Of a stretch of DNA of 64,000 nucleotides, positions 15,398-24,449 are shown piece after piece. Under the pieces are notes generated by a model. That model did not search any database. It was given only the letters and a program-made list of their open reading frames with translations, and had not been told where the DNA came from. Both the position numbers and the translations under genes were made by a program. How positions within the stretch are numbered: position 1 is the first letter of the stretch; every line of letters begins with the position of its first letter. The stretch comes from Rhodanobacter sp. LX-99 (lineage in GTDB: Bacteria > Pseudomonadota > Gammaproteobacteria > Xanthomonadales > Rhodanobacteraceae): assembly GCF_018599185.1 (NCBI RefSeq), contig NZ_JAHFVL010000001.1, positions 1,984,001 through 2,048,000 on the forward strand, written 5' to 3'.

Positions 15398-17878
15398 TCA
15401 GGCGGGCTCGACCAGCAGCTTCTGGAATGCCGCCGCCGGCACCGCTGCGCCGTACAGGAAACCCTGCAGCTGCGAGCAGCCGGCGTGACGCAGGAAGGCG
15501 CCCTGCTCGCGCGTCTCCACGCCTTCGGCGATCACGTCCTTGTCGAGGCTGCGCGCCATCGCGATGATCGCGCTGGTGATGGTGGCGGTGTCGCGGTCGG
15601 TGGTGATGTCGCGCACGAACACGCGGTCGATCTTCAGCGCGTCGATCGGGAAATGCTTCAGGTAGGACAGGCTGCAGTAGCCGGTGCCGAAATCGTCCAG
15701 CGACAGCCGCACGCCGCGCCGCTTGATCCGCTGCAGCAGGCCGGTGGTGGCGTCGCCGCCGGACATCACCATGCGTTCGGTCAGTTCCAGTTCGAGCAGG
15801 CCGGCCTCGAGCCCGCTGCCGTCCAGCACCTCGTCGAGCCAGTTGTAGAACTCGGCATGCTGGAACTGCAGCGGCGACACGTTCACCGACACCGGAATGG
15901 GGCGGCCGCAGCGCTGCCACAGCTGCGCCTGGCGACAGGCCTGGCGCAGCGCCCAGGCGCCGATCGGCAGGATCAGCCCGGTGTCCTCGGCGACCGGGAT
16001 GAACTGGTCCGGCGTGTACTGCTCGCGTCCGTTCGCGTGCCAGCGCAACAGCGCCTCGGCGCCGACGATGCGGCCGCTTTGCGCATCCACCTTGGGCTGG
16101 TAGTGCAAGTCCAGTTCGTGCCGCGGCAGCGCCTGGCGCAGCGCGGTCTCGATCCGCCGGCGCGCCCGCGCGCGCTCGTTCATCGACGCGGTGAAGAAGC
16201 GGTAGCCGTGCAGGCCCTGCGCCTTCACCGCGACCAGCGCGGTCTCCGCGTGCTGCAGCAGGTCTTCCGGCTCGATCGCATCGTCCGGGTACACGCTGAT
16301 GCCGATGCTGAGGCGCAGCGACAGTTCGGACAGGCCGTCGACGCGGGTCTGCTCGCCGTGGTTGATCAGGGTCTGGCACAGGCTGGCCGCCTCGCCCACG
16401 CTTTCCAGGTGCGGCAGCATCACCACGAATTCGTCGCCGCCGTAGCGGCTCAGCAGCTCGTCGCCGGGCAGGCAGCCGTGCAACTGGGCGGTGAACGCGC
16501 GCAGCACCCGGTCGCCGGCGGCGTGGCCGTGCAGTTCGTTGACCTGCTTGAAGTTGTCGATGTCGATGTAGAGCAGCGCGGCGCGCTGCTGGCGCCGGTT
16601 CGCGGTGGCGATCGCCTGGCCGATGTGGTCGTGCAGCTGGCTGCGGTTGGGCAGGCCGGTGAGCGTGTCGTGCTGGGTCAGGTGGATCATCTTCAGCGCC
16701 AGCGCGCGGGTCTCGCTGACGTCGTGGAACACCAGTACGCCGCCGATCACGTTGCCGGCGTGGTCGTGGATCGGCGCGGAGGAATCCTCCACCGGCGTGT
16801 CGAAGCCGTGGCGGTGGCGCAGCAGGGTGCGGCCGGCCAGGTCGACGATGGTGTTGTGCTCGATCGCCGCGCGCAGCGGATTCGCCACGGCGTGGCCGTG
16901 CTGGGCATCGAACAGCTGGAAGATCTCCTCGATCGGCCGGCCCTGAGCCTCGATCCCGTTCCAGCCGGTCATCGCCTCGGCGATCGGGTTGAGCGAGGTG
17001 ATGCACAGCTGCGGATCGGTGGTGATCACCGCGTCGCCGATCGAGCGCAGGGTCACCTCGGCCAGCTCGCGCTCGCGGTGCAGCGCGTCCTCGAACGCCT
17101 TGCGCTGGCTGATGTTCTGCACCTGCGAGACGAAATACAGCGGCGCGCCCTGCTCGTCGCGCACCAGCGACACGCTGAGCAGGATGTGCACGACGCGGCC
17201 GTCCTTGTGGAAGTTGCGCTTCTCCAGCTGGTACGACTCGCGTTCGCCGGCCAGCAGCTGCGCCATCAGTTCCGCGTCGGCCGCCATGTCGTCCGGGTGG
17301 GTCAGGCTGGCGATGTCCAGCTGCAGCAGTTCGTCCTCGCGGTAGCCGAGCATCTGGCAGACCGCGGCGTTGACGCGCAGGAAACGCCCGTCCGGACGGG
17401 TCAGCGCCATGCCGATCGCGGCATGCTGGAACGCGGCGAAGAAGCGCTGCTCGCTCTCGTGCAGCTGCAGTTCCAGGGTGCGCCGCTCGGTGATGTCGAT
17501 CAGCGCGGTGAAGATGCCGCAGACCCGGCCGTCGGCGTCGAAGTCGGGCTGGAAGTTGCCGTGCGCGTAGCGCCGCTCGCCGCCGTTGTACAGCTCGCCC
17601 TCGTAGCTGGCCATGCGGCCGGCGTAGGCGCGCTCCAGCGCCGCGCCGGCCAGCTGGTGGTTGCGCCGGCCGACCACGTCGACCAGGCGCCGGCCGAGCA
17701 GTTGCTGCGGGTCGATGCCGAGCCAGCGGCGATGGGTGTCGTTGGCGTAGCGGAAGCGCTGCTCGAGGTCGAGGTAGGCGAGCAGCGCGGGCGTGCCGCG
17801 CGCCACCCGAGCCGGCCAGTCGGTTTCTTCCGGAAGCGATGGCAATACCTCGGCAGGCTTGAGCGGCCGCATGGTCAT
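15398..17878 (-). CDS. PAS-PAS-PAS-GGDEF-EAL cyclic di-GMP protein
   Basis: 826 residues. Three PAS-type sensor segments (about 25-135, 145-265 and 275-395; recurring ITERR, ISQRKAF and VSETRAL ends) precede a GGDEF domain with an intact RYGGDEF active site near residue 480 and DIDNFKQVNELHGH before it. An EAL domain follows, with EALLRW near 608, DDFGTGYCSLSYLKHFPIDALKID near 727 and AEGVET near 775. By motifs it can both make and break down c-di-GMP; which activity dominates is not readable here. No membrane helix or signal peptide is seen, so it should sense a cytoplasmic cue. It stands alone, convergent with the GNAT gene. Confidence 0.9.
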   Translation of the reverse strand: MTMRPLKPAEVLPSLPEETDWPARVARGTPALLAYLDLEQRFRYANDTHRRWLGIDPQQLLGRRLVDVVGRRNHQLAGAALERAYAGRMASYEGELYNGGERRYAHGNFQPDFDADGRVCGIFTALIDITERRTLELQLHESEQRFFAAFQHAAIGMALTRPDGRFLRVNAAVCQMLGYREDELLQLDIASLTHPDDMAADAELMAQLLAGERESYQLEKRNFHKDGRVVHILLSVSLVRDEQGAPLYFVSQVQNISQRKAFEDALHRERELAEVTLRSIGDAVITTDPQLCITSLNPIAEAMTGWNGIEAQGRPIEEIFQLFDAQHGHAVANPLRAAIEHNTIVDLAGRTLLRHRHGFDTPVEDSSAPIHDHAGNVIGGVLVFHDVSETRALALKMIHLTQHDTLTGLPNRSQLHDHIGQAIATANRRQQRAALLYIDIDNFKQVNELHGHAAGDRVLRAFTAQLHGCLPGDELLSRYGGDEFVVMLPHLESVGEAASLCQTLINHGEQTRVDGLSELSLRLSIGISVYPDDAIEPEDLLQHAETALVAVKAQGLHGYRFFTASMNERARARRRIETALRQALPRHELDLHYQPKVDAQSGRIVGAEALLRWHANGREQYTPDQFIPVAEDTGLILPIGAWALRQACRQAQLWQRCGRPIPVSVNVSPLQFQHAEFYNWLDEVLDGSGLEAGLLELELTERMVMSGGDATTGLLQRIKRRGVRLSLDDFGTGYCSLSYLKHFPIDALKIDRVFVRDITTDRDTATITSAIIAMARSLDKDVIAEGVETREQGAFLRHAGCSQLQGFLYGAAVPAAAFQKLLVEPA

Positions 17879-17970
17879 TCCGTCAGCATGGCGCCCCCTG
17901 TCGGCGCCTCGCCATCATGCGCCGAGTCGGCGCCGTTGCCCAGCTACCCCGAATCGCGGCCCCGCGGGAT

Positions 17971-19134
17971 TCAGTGCAGGGCGGTGGGTGGCGCGCCGAG
18001 CCGGCCGTCGCCATCCAGCACGACGCGGCCCAGCACGTGCAGTTCGCCGGCGCTGCCGTAACGGTCCGCCAGCAGCGCCAGCAGCGGCCCCAGTGCCTGC
18101 GGCTGCAGCGGATAAGCGTGCGCCAGCGCGCGCGCATGGCCGCCGTCGCCGCGCTGCGCCACGGTGACCGCGATCACGCCGAGGCCGGGCGCCTCGTGGG
18201 CGAACAGCGTCGGCGTGTCGTAGCCGGGATCGGCCGCGGCCAGGGTTTCCAGCAGGTAGCCGTGGGTGGCTTCGGTTTGCTGCGCGGCGTCCGGCTGCAG
18301 CTGCAGCGGCAGCTGGTGGGCGTCGAGCAGCGCGGCGTACTGGCGCAGTTCGAACACGATGCCGGCGAACCCGTGCGCACGCTCCGCGGCGTCGCCGGTC
18401 TGCGCGGCCAGCCATTGCGCAGGCGACTGCGCCAGCACCTTGCCGCCGGCGTAGCGCAGGGCCAGTCCGCGCGCGCTCATCGTCGCTTCTTCGCGATACG
18501 GGGTCAGCAACGCCGCCTCCAGCAGCGCCCACAGCGGCGCCAGGTTGACGTGCTCGTACTGCACGCAGGTCAGCGCCAGAAGGTCGTTGCGGCTGAGGTA
18601 GCGCACGTGCTCCAGCCGGATGCCGAGCGTGCGCATCAGCCAGTCGGCGGTCAGCGTGCCCGCCTCGCCGCGGCCGACCAGCTGGATCTCCAGTTGCTCG
18701 GACAGCTCCCCGGCCAGTTCCGCCGGCGCCAGCAGACTCATCGGCAACAGCCGCATCGGGCCTTCGGCGTACAGCGGCGACGGTTCCAGCGGTTGCGCCG
18801 GCATGTGTCCCTCATGGCTGCCGAAAGCCACCACGTTCTGCAGATGGCCGCGCGGCACGCGCCGCGCCAGCTCGTCCAGCGTGGCCCACACCGGGAAGCC
18901 CGGCCGCAGCAACTCGACCTGGTCGAACAGCGCGCCGGCCAGCGCCAGCCGGGCAGCGTCGACCTGCGGCACCAGCGCGTGCAGGTCGGCGGCGACCAGG
19001 GCGGCCAGTTCCGCAGCCTCGTCGCGGGAGAGCGTCAGCTGCGCCGGCGGCTCGCCCGCGACCGGTTCCAGCGCCAGCACGACAGGCAGGGCGAGCAGCG
19101 TTTGCGCTTCCACGAGGCGGTGATCCATGGGCAA
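17971..19134 (-). CDS. Conserved-looking protein of unknown function
   Basis: 387 residues from an ATG near 19134; a second Met two codons in (MDHRLVEAQTLLALPVVLAL) is the likelier start. The protein is soluble, Leu/Ala-rich and free of signal peptide or membrane helices. The middle holds PRGHLQNVVAFGSHEGHMPAQPL, LSEQLEIQLVGRGEAGTLTADWLMRTLGI and VQYEHVNLAPLWALLEAALL. I recognise no family. The 92-base spacer to the c-di-GMP gene on the same strand allows an operon but does not prove it. Codon use matches the surrounding core genes, so it appears to be resident. Confidence 0.65.
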   Translation of the reverse strand: MPMDHRLVEAQTLLALPVVLALEPVAGEPPAQLTLSRDEAAELAALVAADLHALVPQVDAARLALAGALFDQVELLRPGFPVWATLDELARRVPRGHLQNVVAFGSHEGHMPAQPLEPSPLYAEGPMRLLPMSLLAPAELAGELSEQLEIQLVGRGEAGTLTADWLMRTLGIRLEHVRYLSRNDLLALTCVQYEHVNLAPLWALLEAALLTPYREEATMSARGLALRYAGGKVLAQSPAQWLAAQTGDAAERAHGFAGIVFELRQYAALLDAHQLPLQLQPDAAQQTEATHGYLLETLAAADPGYDTPTLFAHEAPGLGVIAVTVAQRGDGGHARALAHAYPLQPQALGPLLALLADRYGSAGELHVLGRVVLDGDGRLGAPPTALH

Positions 19135-19227
19135 AGAGAACTGATTCTACCATTCAGCGTTTTGGGCTTCCGCCGCGCGGCATGGCGGGTTAGCCTTGAC
19201 AAACTTGAGTGGTGGACTGTTCTGAGC

Positions 19228-20511
19228 ATGGAAAACACGCAAAGGCGCGTCGGCGTCATCGGCGGCGTACGCATTCCGTTCTGCCGCAACAACACGGCGT
19301 ATGCCGACGTCGGCAACTTCGGCATGTCGGTGAAAGTGCTCGGCGCGCTGGTCGAGCGCTTCGGGTTGCACGGAGTGGAGCTGGGTGAGGTGGCGATGGG
19401 TGCGGTGATCAGGCATTCGTCCGACTGGAACCTGGCGCGCGAGGCGTTGCTCAGTTCCGGACTGGCGCCGACCACGCCGGGCATCACCACCGCGCGCGCC
19501 TGCGGCACGTCGCTGGACAACGCGATCATCATCGCCAACAAGATCGCCGCCGGACAGATCGAAGCCGGCATCGCCGGCGGTTCGGACACCACCTCCGACG
19601 TGCCGATCGTCTACGGCACCCGCCTGCGCAAACGCCTGCTGGCGGTGAACCGCGCGAAGACGCCGCTGGACAAGTTGAAGGTGGCGTTGCGCGGGTTCTC
19701 GCTCGGCGAGCTGAAGCCGTCGTTTCCCGGTGTGGCGGAGCCGCGCACCGGCAAGTCGATGGGCGACCACTGCGAGCAGATGGCGAAGGAGTGGCACGTC
19801 ACCCGCGAGGCGCAGGACCGGCTGGCGCTGGAGAGCCACCACAAGCTGGCCGCCGCCTACGACGCCGGTTTCTTCGAGGGCCTGCTGGTGCCGTTCCGCG
19901 GGCTGAAGCGCGACGGTTTCCTGCGCCCGGACTCGAGCATGGACAAGCTGGCTTCGCTGAAGCCGGCGTTCGACAAGACGTCCGGCCACGGCACGCTCAC
20001 CGCCGGCAACTCCACCGGCCTGTCCGACGGCGCCGCCGCGGTGCTGCTGGGCAGCGACGCGTGGGCCACGCAGCGCGGCCTGAAGGTGCAGGCGTACCTG
20101 CGCGACGCCGAAGTCGCCGCGGTGGATTTCGTGCACGGCGAAGGCCTGCTGATGGCGCCGACCATCGCGGTGCCGCGCATGCTGGCGCGCAACGGGCTGA
20201 CCCTGCAGGACTTCGACTACTACGAGATCCACGAAGCGTTCGCGGCGCAGGTGCTGTGCACGCTGCGCGCGTGGGAGTCGGCCGACTACTGCAGGAACCG
20301 GCTCGGCCTGGACGCGCCGTTCGGTTCGATCGACCCGGCCAGGCTCAACGTGCACGGCTCCAGCCTCGCCGTCGGCCATCCGTTCGCCGCCACCGGCGCG
20401 CGGATCATCGCCACGCTGGCGAAGATGCTGGAGCAGAAGGGCTCCGGCCGCGGCCTGATCTCGATCTGCACCGCCGGCGGGATGGGCGTCACCGCGATCC
20501 TCGAACGGTGA
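19228..20511 (+). CDS. fadI: Acetyl-CoA C-acyltransferase (FadI-like thiolase)
   Basis: Thiolase of 427 residues that cleaves 3-ketoacyl-CoA with CoA in fatty-acid beta-oxidation (or runs in reverse). The start is ATG at 19228 (MENTQRRVGVIGGVRIPFCR). The catalytic set is complete: nucleophile Cys92 in RACGTSLDNAI, His335 in EIHEAFAAQ, His384 in NVHGSSLAVGHPF and Cys414 in CTAGGMG. The length and the NVHGSSLAVGHPFAATGAR form resemble FadI rather than FadA, but no fadJ partner is next to it. A TTGACA at 19196-19201 may be the -35 of its promoter; the -10 is poor. Confidence 0.87.
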   Translation: MENTQRRVGVIGGVRIPFCRNNTAYADVGNFGMSVKVLGALVERFGLHGVELGEVAMGAVIRHSSDWNLAREALLSSGLAPTTPGITTARACGTSLDNAIIIANKIAAGQIEAGIAGGSDTTSDVPIVYGTRLRKRLLAVNRAKTPLDKLKVALRGFSLGELKPSFPGVAEPRTGKSMGDHCEQMAKEWHVTREAQDRLALESHHKLAAAYDAGFFEGLLVPFRGLKRDGFLRPDSSMDKLASLKPAFDKTSGHGTLTAGNSTGLSDGAAAVLLGSDAWATQRGLKVQAYLRDAEVAAVDFVHGEGLLMAPTIAVPRMLARNGLTLQDFDYYEIHEAFAAQVLCTLRAWESADYCRNRLGLDAPFGSIDPARLNVHGSSLAVGHPFAATGARIIATLAKMLEQKGSGRGLISICTAGGMGVTAILER

Positions 20512-20563
20512 CGGGTCGGCGGCTTCAGCCGCGATTCGCCCTGGAGGGTGCATAAAGGCCGCC

Positions 20564-21118
20564 ATGTTTCGCCTGCGCACCACCACCACCCTCAGCTTGC
20601 TCGCGCTGGCCGTCGGCGTTGCCGGCACCGGCTGGCTCAGCACGCTGACCACCGACTGGCCGGGCCCGCCGCCGCGCTATGCCGCCGCGCGGACGGCATC
20701 CGCGCCGCGTGCTGCCCTGCCCTCGCCGCGGCGCTCGCATGCCCCAGCCCGCGTGGTGCGGACGACGCGCGTGCCGGCGGATCTCTCCGCCGTCGACGCT
20801 GGTGCCGCGCAGGCCAGCGTGCCGCCGGCACCGGAACTGGTGCCGCTGGCAATGCCCGCCGATACATCGCAGCCGTGGTACAAGCTGCGCGGCCATCTGG
20901 ACGGCCGCGTGCTGCTGCGCGTCGACATCGACGGCGCCGGCCAGGTGCGCAGCGCCAGCGTCAGTCAGTCCAGCGGCGACCCGGTGCTCGACGAGCATGC
21001 GTTGCGCAGCGTGCACGGCTGGCGCTTCGCGGTACCGCCGGATCGCCCCGACGGCCTCAGCGGCGAACTGCCGATGCGCTTCTCCTCGCAGGGCGACCGC
21101 ATCGCGCAGTTGCCGTAG
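20564..21118 (+). CDS. TonB C-terminal domain protein with one membrane anchor
   Basis: 184 residues: a single N-terminal hydrophobic segment (LSLLALAVGVAGTGWLSTL, about residues 10-28), a Pro/Ala/Arg-rich linker, then a TonB-C-like domain (GRVLLRVDIDGAGQVRSASVSQSSGDPVLDEHALRSVHGWRFAVP, about residues 113-160). That domain normally contacts TonB-dependent receptors from the periplasm. The linker is short for a true TonB that must span the periplasm, and no exbB/exbD is adjacent. An accessory TonB-like or periplasmic protein is as likely as an energy transducer. It lies 52 bases after the thiolase gene on the same strand. Confidence 0.72.
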   Translation: MFRLRTTTTLSLLALAVGVAGTGWLSTLTTDWPGPPPRYAAARTASAPRAALPSPRRSHAPARVVRTTRVPADLSAVDAGAAQASVPPAPELVPLAMPADTSQPWYKLRGHLDGRVLLRVDIDGAGQVRSASVSQSSGDPVLDEHALRSVHGWRFAVPPDRPDGLSGELPMRFSSQGDRIAQLP

Positions 21119-21933
21119 AGTTTTTGTCCAGCCGCAACGACGCTGGTGGTTTGAGAGCAAGAGCTTTCGTCCTCCTTGCGGAGGGCGAGTTACTTTCTCT
21201 CGCTTGCCCGAGAGAAAGTAACCAAAGAGAGGGGCACCCCGCTTGGCGCTTGCCGGGCTCCTGCCCGGCAAGTCCGTGAGCCGGAGTCGGGCTTTTCGAC
21301 CGGACTCCTGTCCGGGCGAAAAGGAGTCGACATCCCTGTCGACTCCCGCTACGCGGCCTGTCGACCCCGACTCACCGCCGCGCAAGGGACCCCGGGTAGA
21401 GCAGCGGGCCATCGTGGCCCGCACTCGGTGGTGAAGCGCAGAAGCGAAGCAGGGCAACAGCCGGAGCAAGGCGTCGCTCTGCCGTTGCTCTGTTTTTGAT
21501 CGGCTCTTTTGAAGAGTGCGGGCCACGATGGCCCGCTGCTTTACCGGGGCCCCTCTGGAGCGGCGGGCGGGTGGAGGAAAAGCCCGCAGGGTGGCTTGCA
21601 TGGATGCAAGCCAGTTTGGCGTCAGGGCAGGATGCCCTGTCGACAAACCCCGTAACCCGACCGCGGACCTTGCGGACAGGATGTCCGCAAGGCGCGCAAG
21701 CGGGGTGGCCTTCTCTTTTGGTTACTTTTCTCTTGGCCACGCAAGAGAAAAGTGACTCGGTCGCCGCAGGCGATCGACCGCTCTGCGCTTGAGCTTTTGC
21801 TTCGAGGCACGCCGGGGCAAGCGAGAGAAAGTAACTCGCCCTCCGCAAGGAGGACGAAAGCTCTTTGCTCTTGCTTCAAAAAACACAGCTGCGAAAGCGA
21901 TTTCCTCGGAGCGTAAGGCACGGCCAGCGGCAC
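21119..21933. repeat. Gene-free mosaic of nested inverted repeats
   Basis: This 815-base stretch has no credible gene; its open frames are arginine-rich and duplicated on both strands. It is built from folded-back units. A perfect 49-base inverted pair lies at 21161-21209 and 21815-21863. A perfect 27-base inverted pair lies at 21400-21426 and 21514-21540, each arm itself palindromic around GGGCCATCGTGGCCC. Local hairpins sit at 21190-21221 (13-bp stem TTACTTTCTCTCG) and 21724-21753 (11-bp stem ACTTTTCTCTT). Similar intergenic mosaics are, to my knowledge, common in Xanthomonadales, but the family could not be checked here. Confidence 0.85.
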
Positions 21934-23808
21934 TCACAGCACGCCCTTGGCGCCCACCCCGAACGCAGTGACCAGCCGCGTGATGATCAGCTTCGGCGAC
22001 AGCGCCACGTCGGGGAAATCGCCGACCGGCTGGTAGCACGCGTAGAAGTTCGGGTCGGTGGCGCGCAGCGGCTGGCAGCCGGGCTTGAGGTCGAAGCTGG
22101 TGGCGTAGCGGAACGGCCACAGGTCGAACAGCGGCAGTTGCTCGGAGACCGTGCCGATCGCCTTGTTGATGTCGGTCAGCACCGGCACCTTCGATTGTCG
22201 CGGCGCGATCACCCACGCGTTCTCCGGCTGGGTGCTGCGCAGGATGCTGTGGCGCAGCTGGTCGGCGAAGGCGTGGTCGTAGACGATCACGCCGGCTTCG
22301 GTGTTGTAGTGATCCGAGCGCGGGTCGAAGTTGTGCGAGCCGATCATCGCGAAGGTGTCGTCGACCACGATCGACTTCGAATGCAGGCCGAAGCGGCGCC
22401 CCTCGCTGCGCAGGGGCGCCGGCAGGTTGTTGCTGCCGCGGCTGCCGAGCAGGTGGAAGCGCGCCCTGGCGGCGCCGGCCGGGCTGGCGTTTTCGCCCGA
22501 CAGGCCCGGCGCATCCATGCCGAGGTTGGCCAGTTCGTTGTCCACCGCCGCGCTGGGCGCATGCGGCTTCATCTCGTGGATCTCGAAGCCGAATTTCTTC
22601 AGGTAACGCTTGCGGTGCTTGTACGACATCGCGTACACGGCAAACGCATCGGTCGAGGCCAGTGAGTTGGTGGAGACGATCACCCGCGGCGGATCGGTGC
22701 GCCGGTGCAGCACGCGGAAGATGTGCTGGGCGTGTTTGCTCATCACCAGGTACGGTGTCTGCAGCAGCACCTCGCGTTTCGTCGCGCTGATCATGCGCAT
22801 GATGTGGCGGGTGAAGTCCGTCGCGCTCCGCTTGTGCGTCGCATCGGTCTTCGCCGGCAGGTCGCTGAAGTAGTCGACCTTGCCCACCTGCAGCGAGGCG
22901 TCGACCAGCCAGGCCTGCAGCCAGGCCGGGTCCTCGGCGGCCTGCTGCACCCGGGCCACCCGCGACGGCCGCAGGTAATGGGGGGCCGGCCAGACCGGCG
23001 GCGCGCGGTCGGACAGGATGCGCCGGTTGACGTCGCGCAGGTGGGTCAGCGGCACCGAGCGCGGGTGGTTCCAGAACAGCTCGAAGCTGGCCGCCATCTG
23101 CTGCCCGGCGGGACCGCCGACCATCACGTCGCGGTCGACGTAGTCGAACGTGTCGTCCCAGTTGAAGTAGCGGTCCTGGTAGTTGCGCCCGCCGGTGATG
23201 CCGATGCGGTCGTCCACCAGCAGCAGCTTGTTGTGCATGCGCTGGTTGAACTGCATGAAGCAGCACAGCACGCCGGCGGCGAATTCCAGCGGTTGCGTGT
23301 GGGCTTTCTGGAAGGTCGGGTTGTACAGCCGCACCTGCAGGTTCGGGCTGACCCGCGCCAGCCGGTCGAGCAGGTCCAGGTCGTCGAAGGAAAACAGCTG
23401 GTCGGCCAGGATGCGCACGTGCACGCCGCGCCGCGCTGCCTGCACCAGTTCGTCCAGCATCAGCTGGCCGGCGTCGTCCTGGTCCCAGATGAAGGTCTGC
23501 ACGTCGATCGACCGCCGCGCCGCGCGCACCAGGTTGATCCGCGCGGCCATGGCCGGCTCGGAGTCGTCGAGCAGGGTGACCACGTGTACCGGCCGCTCCG
23601 GCGTGGAGGCGGCCAGTGCCGCCGTGGCTGCGGCCAGCAGCGGCGACGGCTGCGCGCAATGGTCGGCCTGCGTGCAGCTGACACTGCGATCGGTGGTGGC
23701 GGCGACCACCGCATCGGCGCGGCGGATCTGTGCACGTGACACCGTGCAGCCTTGCAGCAACAGGAGCGCGAGCAGGAGCGGGAAAAGGAGACGGCGCAGG
23801 ACAGGCAT
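21934..23808 (-). CDS. Phospholipase D-like lipoprotein (cardiolipin-synthase type)
   Basis: 624 residues from ATG at 23808 (MPVLRRLLFPLLLALLLLQG); the frame continues upstream into the sixA region, but that part is shadow sequence. A lipobox LLQGC gives a mature Cys near residue 21, so the protein is a periplasm-facing lipoprotein. Two PLD/HKD motifs are present: HNKLLLVDDRIGITGGRNYQD near residue 190 and HSKSIVVDDTFAMIGSHNFDPRS near 475. They form the paired phosphatidyltransferase active site seen in PLD-type cardiolipin synthases and related lipid hydrolases. Whether it makes or cuts phospholipid is not decidable from sequence. It ends inside the inverted-repeat block. Confidence 0.85.
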   Translation of the reverse strand: MPVLRRLLFPLLLALLLLQGCTVSRAQIRRADAVVAATTDRSVSCTQADHCAQPSPLLAAATAALAASTPERPVHVVTLLDDSEPAMAARINLVRAARRSIDVQTFIWDQDDAGQLMLDELVQAARRGVHVRILADQLFSFDDLDLLDRLARVSPNLQVRLYNPTFQKAHTQPLEFAAGVLCCFMQFNQRMHNKLLLVDDRIGITGGRNYQDRYFNWDDTFDYVDRDVMVGGPAGQQMAASFELFWNHPRSVPLTHLRDVNRRILSDRAPPVWPAPHYLRPSRVARVQQAAEDPAWLQAWLVDASLQVGKVDYFSDLPAKTDATHKRSATDFTRHIMRMISATKREVLLQTPYLVMSKHAQHIFRVLHRRTDPPRVIVSTNSLASTDAFAVYAMSYKHRKRYLKKFGFEIHEMKPHAPSAAVDNELANLGMDAPGLSGENASPAGAARARFHLLGSRGSNNLPAPLRSEGRRFGLHSKSIVVDDTFAMIGSHNFDPRSDHYNTEAGVIVYDHAFADQLRHSILRSTQPENAWVIAPRQSKVPVLTDINKAIGTVSEQLPLFDLWPFRYATSFDLKPGCQPLRATDPNFYACYQPVGDFPDVALSPKLIITRLVTAFGVGAKGVL

Positions 23809-23917
23809 GGGCGAATGATACGGTTTGTGCGTGCCGTAGCCGTGAGCACCGGCGGCGGGCATCGCATGGCCGCCGCGGATGGCCGGCGTGACTTGCGCAG
23901 TCAGGCCGGCACCTGCG

Positions 23918-24391
23918 TCAGGGCGACCAGAACGCGTCCAGGCGGGCGTTGCCCGGCTCCAGTGCGCCGTCCAGGTGCAACACCGCCAGCGCGCCGGGCG
24001 GCATGCCGCGGAATTCGTCGGAGCGGCCTTCGACCAGCAGGGCGACCAGCCGCTCCATGCCGGGGTTGTGGCCGACCAGCATGACCGTATCGGCGTCGGC
24101 ATGCTGGTCGAGCAAGGCCAGCAGTTCGCCGGGCGAGGCGTCGTAGATCTCGTTGGCCTGCTGCGGTACGGGCGCGTTGTCGATCGCGGCCAGCGCGAGC
24201 CGGGTGGTCTCGTCGGCGCGCCGGGTCGGCGAGCACAGCACCCGATCGGGGCGCAGGCCGTGTGCGGTCAGCCACAGCCCGGCGGCCTGGGCTTCCTGCT
24301 CGCCGCGCGCGCTGAGCGGGCGCTGCTGGTCGCTGCCGGCGGTTTCTATCGGCACGGCTTCGGCGTGTCGCAACAGGATCAGTTCGTGCAT
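23918..24391 (-). CDS. sixA: Phosphohistidine phosphatase SixA
   Basis: 157 residues of the histidine-phosphatase superfamily. LRHAEA near the N-terminus supplies the nucleophilic His (about residue 8), LCSPTRRADETTRLA the second Arg, and MLVGHNPGMERL the second catalytic His (about residue 106). Length and the single compact domain match SixA, which removes phosphate from His on phosphorelay or PTS proteins. It lies 58 bases downstream of the ParA-like gene on the same strand, so the two may be co-transcribed. No phosphorelay protein is encoded nearby. Confidence 0.87.
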   Translation of the reverse strand: MHELILLRHAEAVPIETAGSDQQRPLSARGEQEAQAAGLWLTAHGLRPDRVLCSPTRRADETTRLALAAIDNAPVPQQANEIYDASPGELLALLDQHADADTVMLVGHNPGMERLVALLVEGRSDEFRGMPPGALAVLHLDGALEPGNARLDAFWSP

Positions 24392-24449
24392 GGAAGACTC
24401 CGGGGTGTGGTTGCGCGAGGCGCGCGATGAATATCGGGAGGGGCGCGCT

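Noticed and set aside
15485..18061. 858-codon plus-strand frame opposite the GGDEF-EAL gene
   Set aside because: Same shadow pattern, no family motifs; the opposite strand carries intact GGDEF and EAL sites.
21516..21792. Open frames in the repeat block with RVTFSRLPERK and FLLRGQEKSNQK-like peptides
   Set aside because: The same peptides appear on both strands because of the inverted repeats; these are commonly misannotated in xanthomonads.
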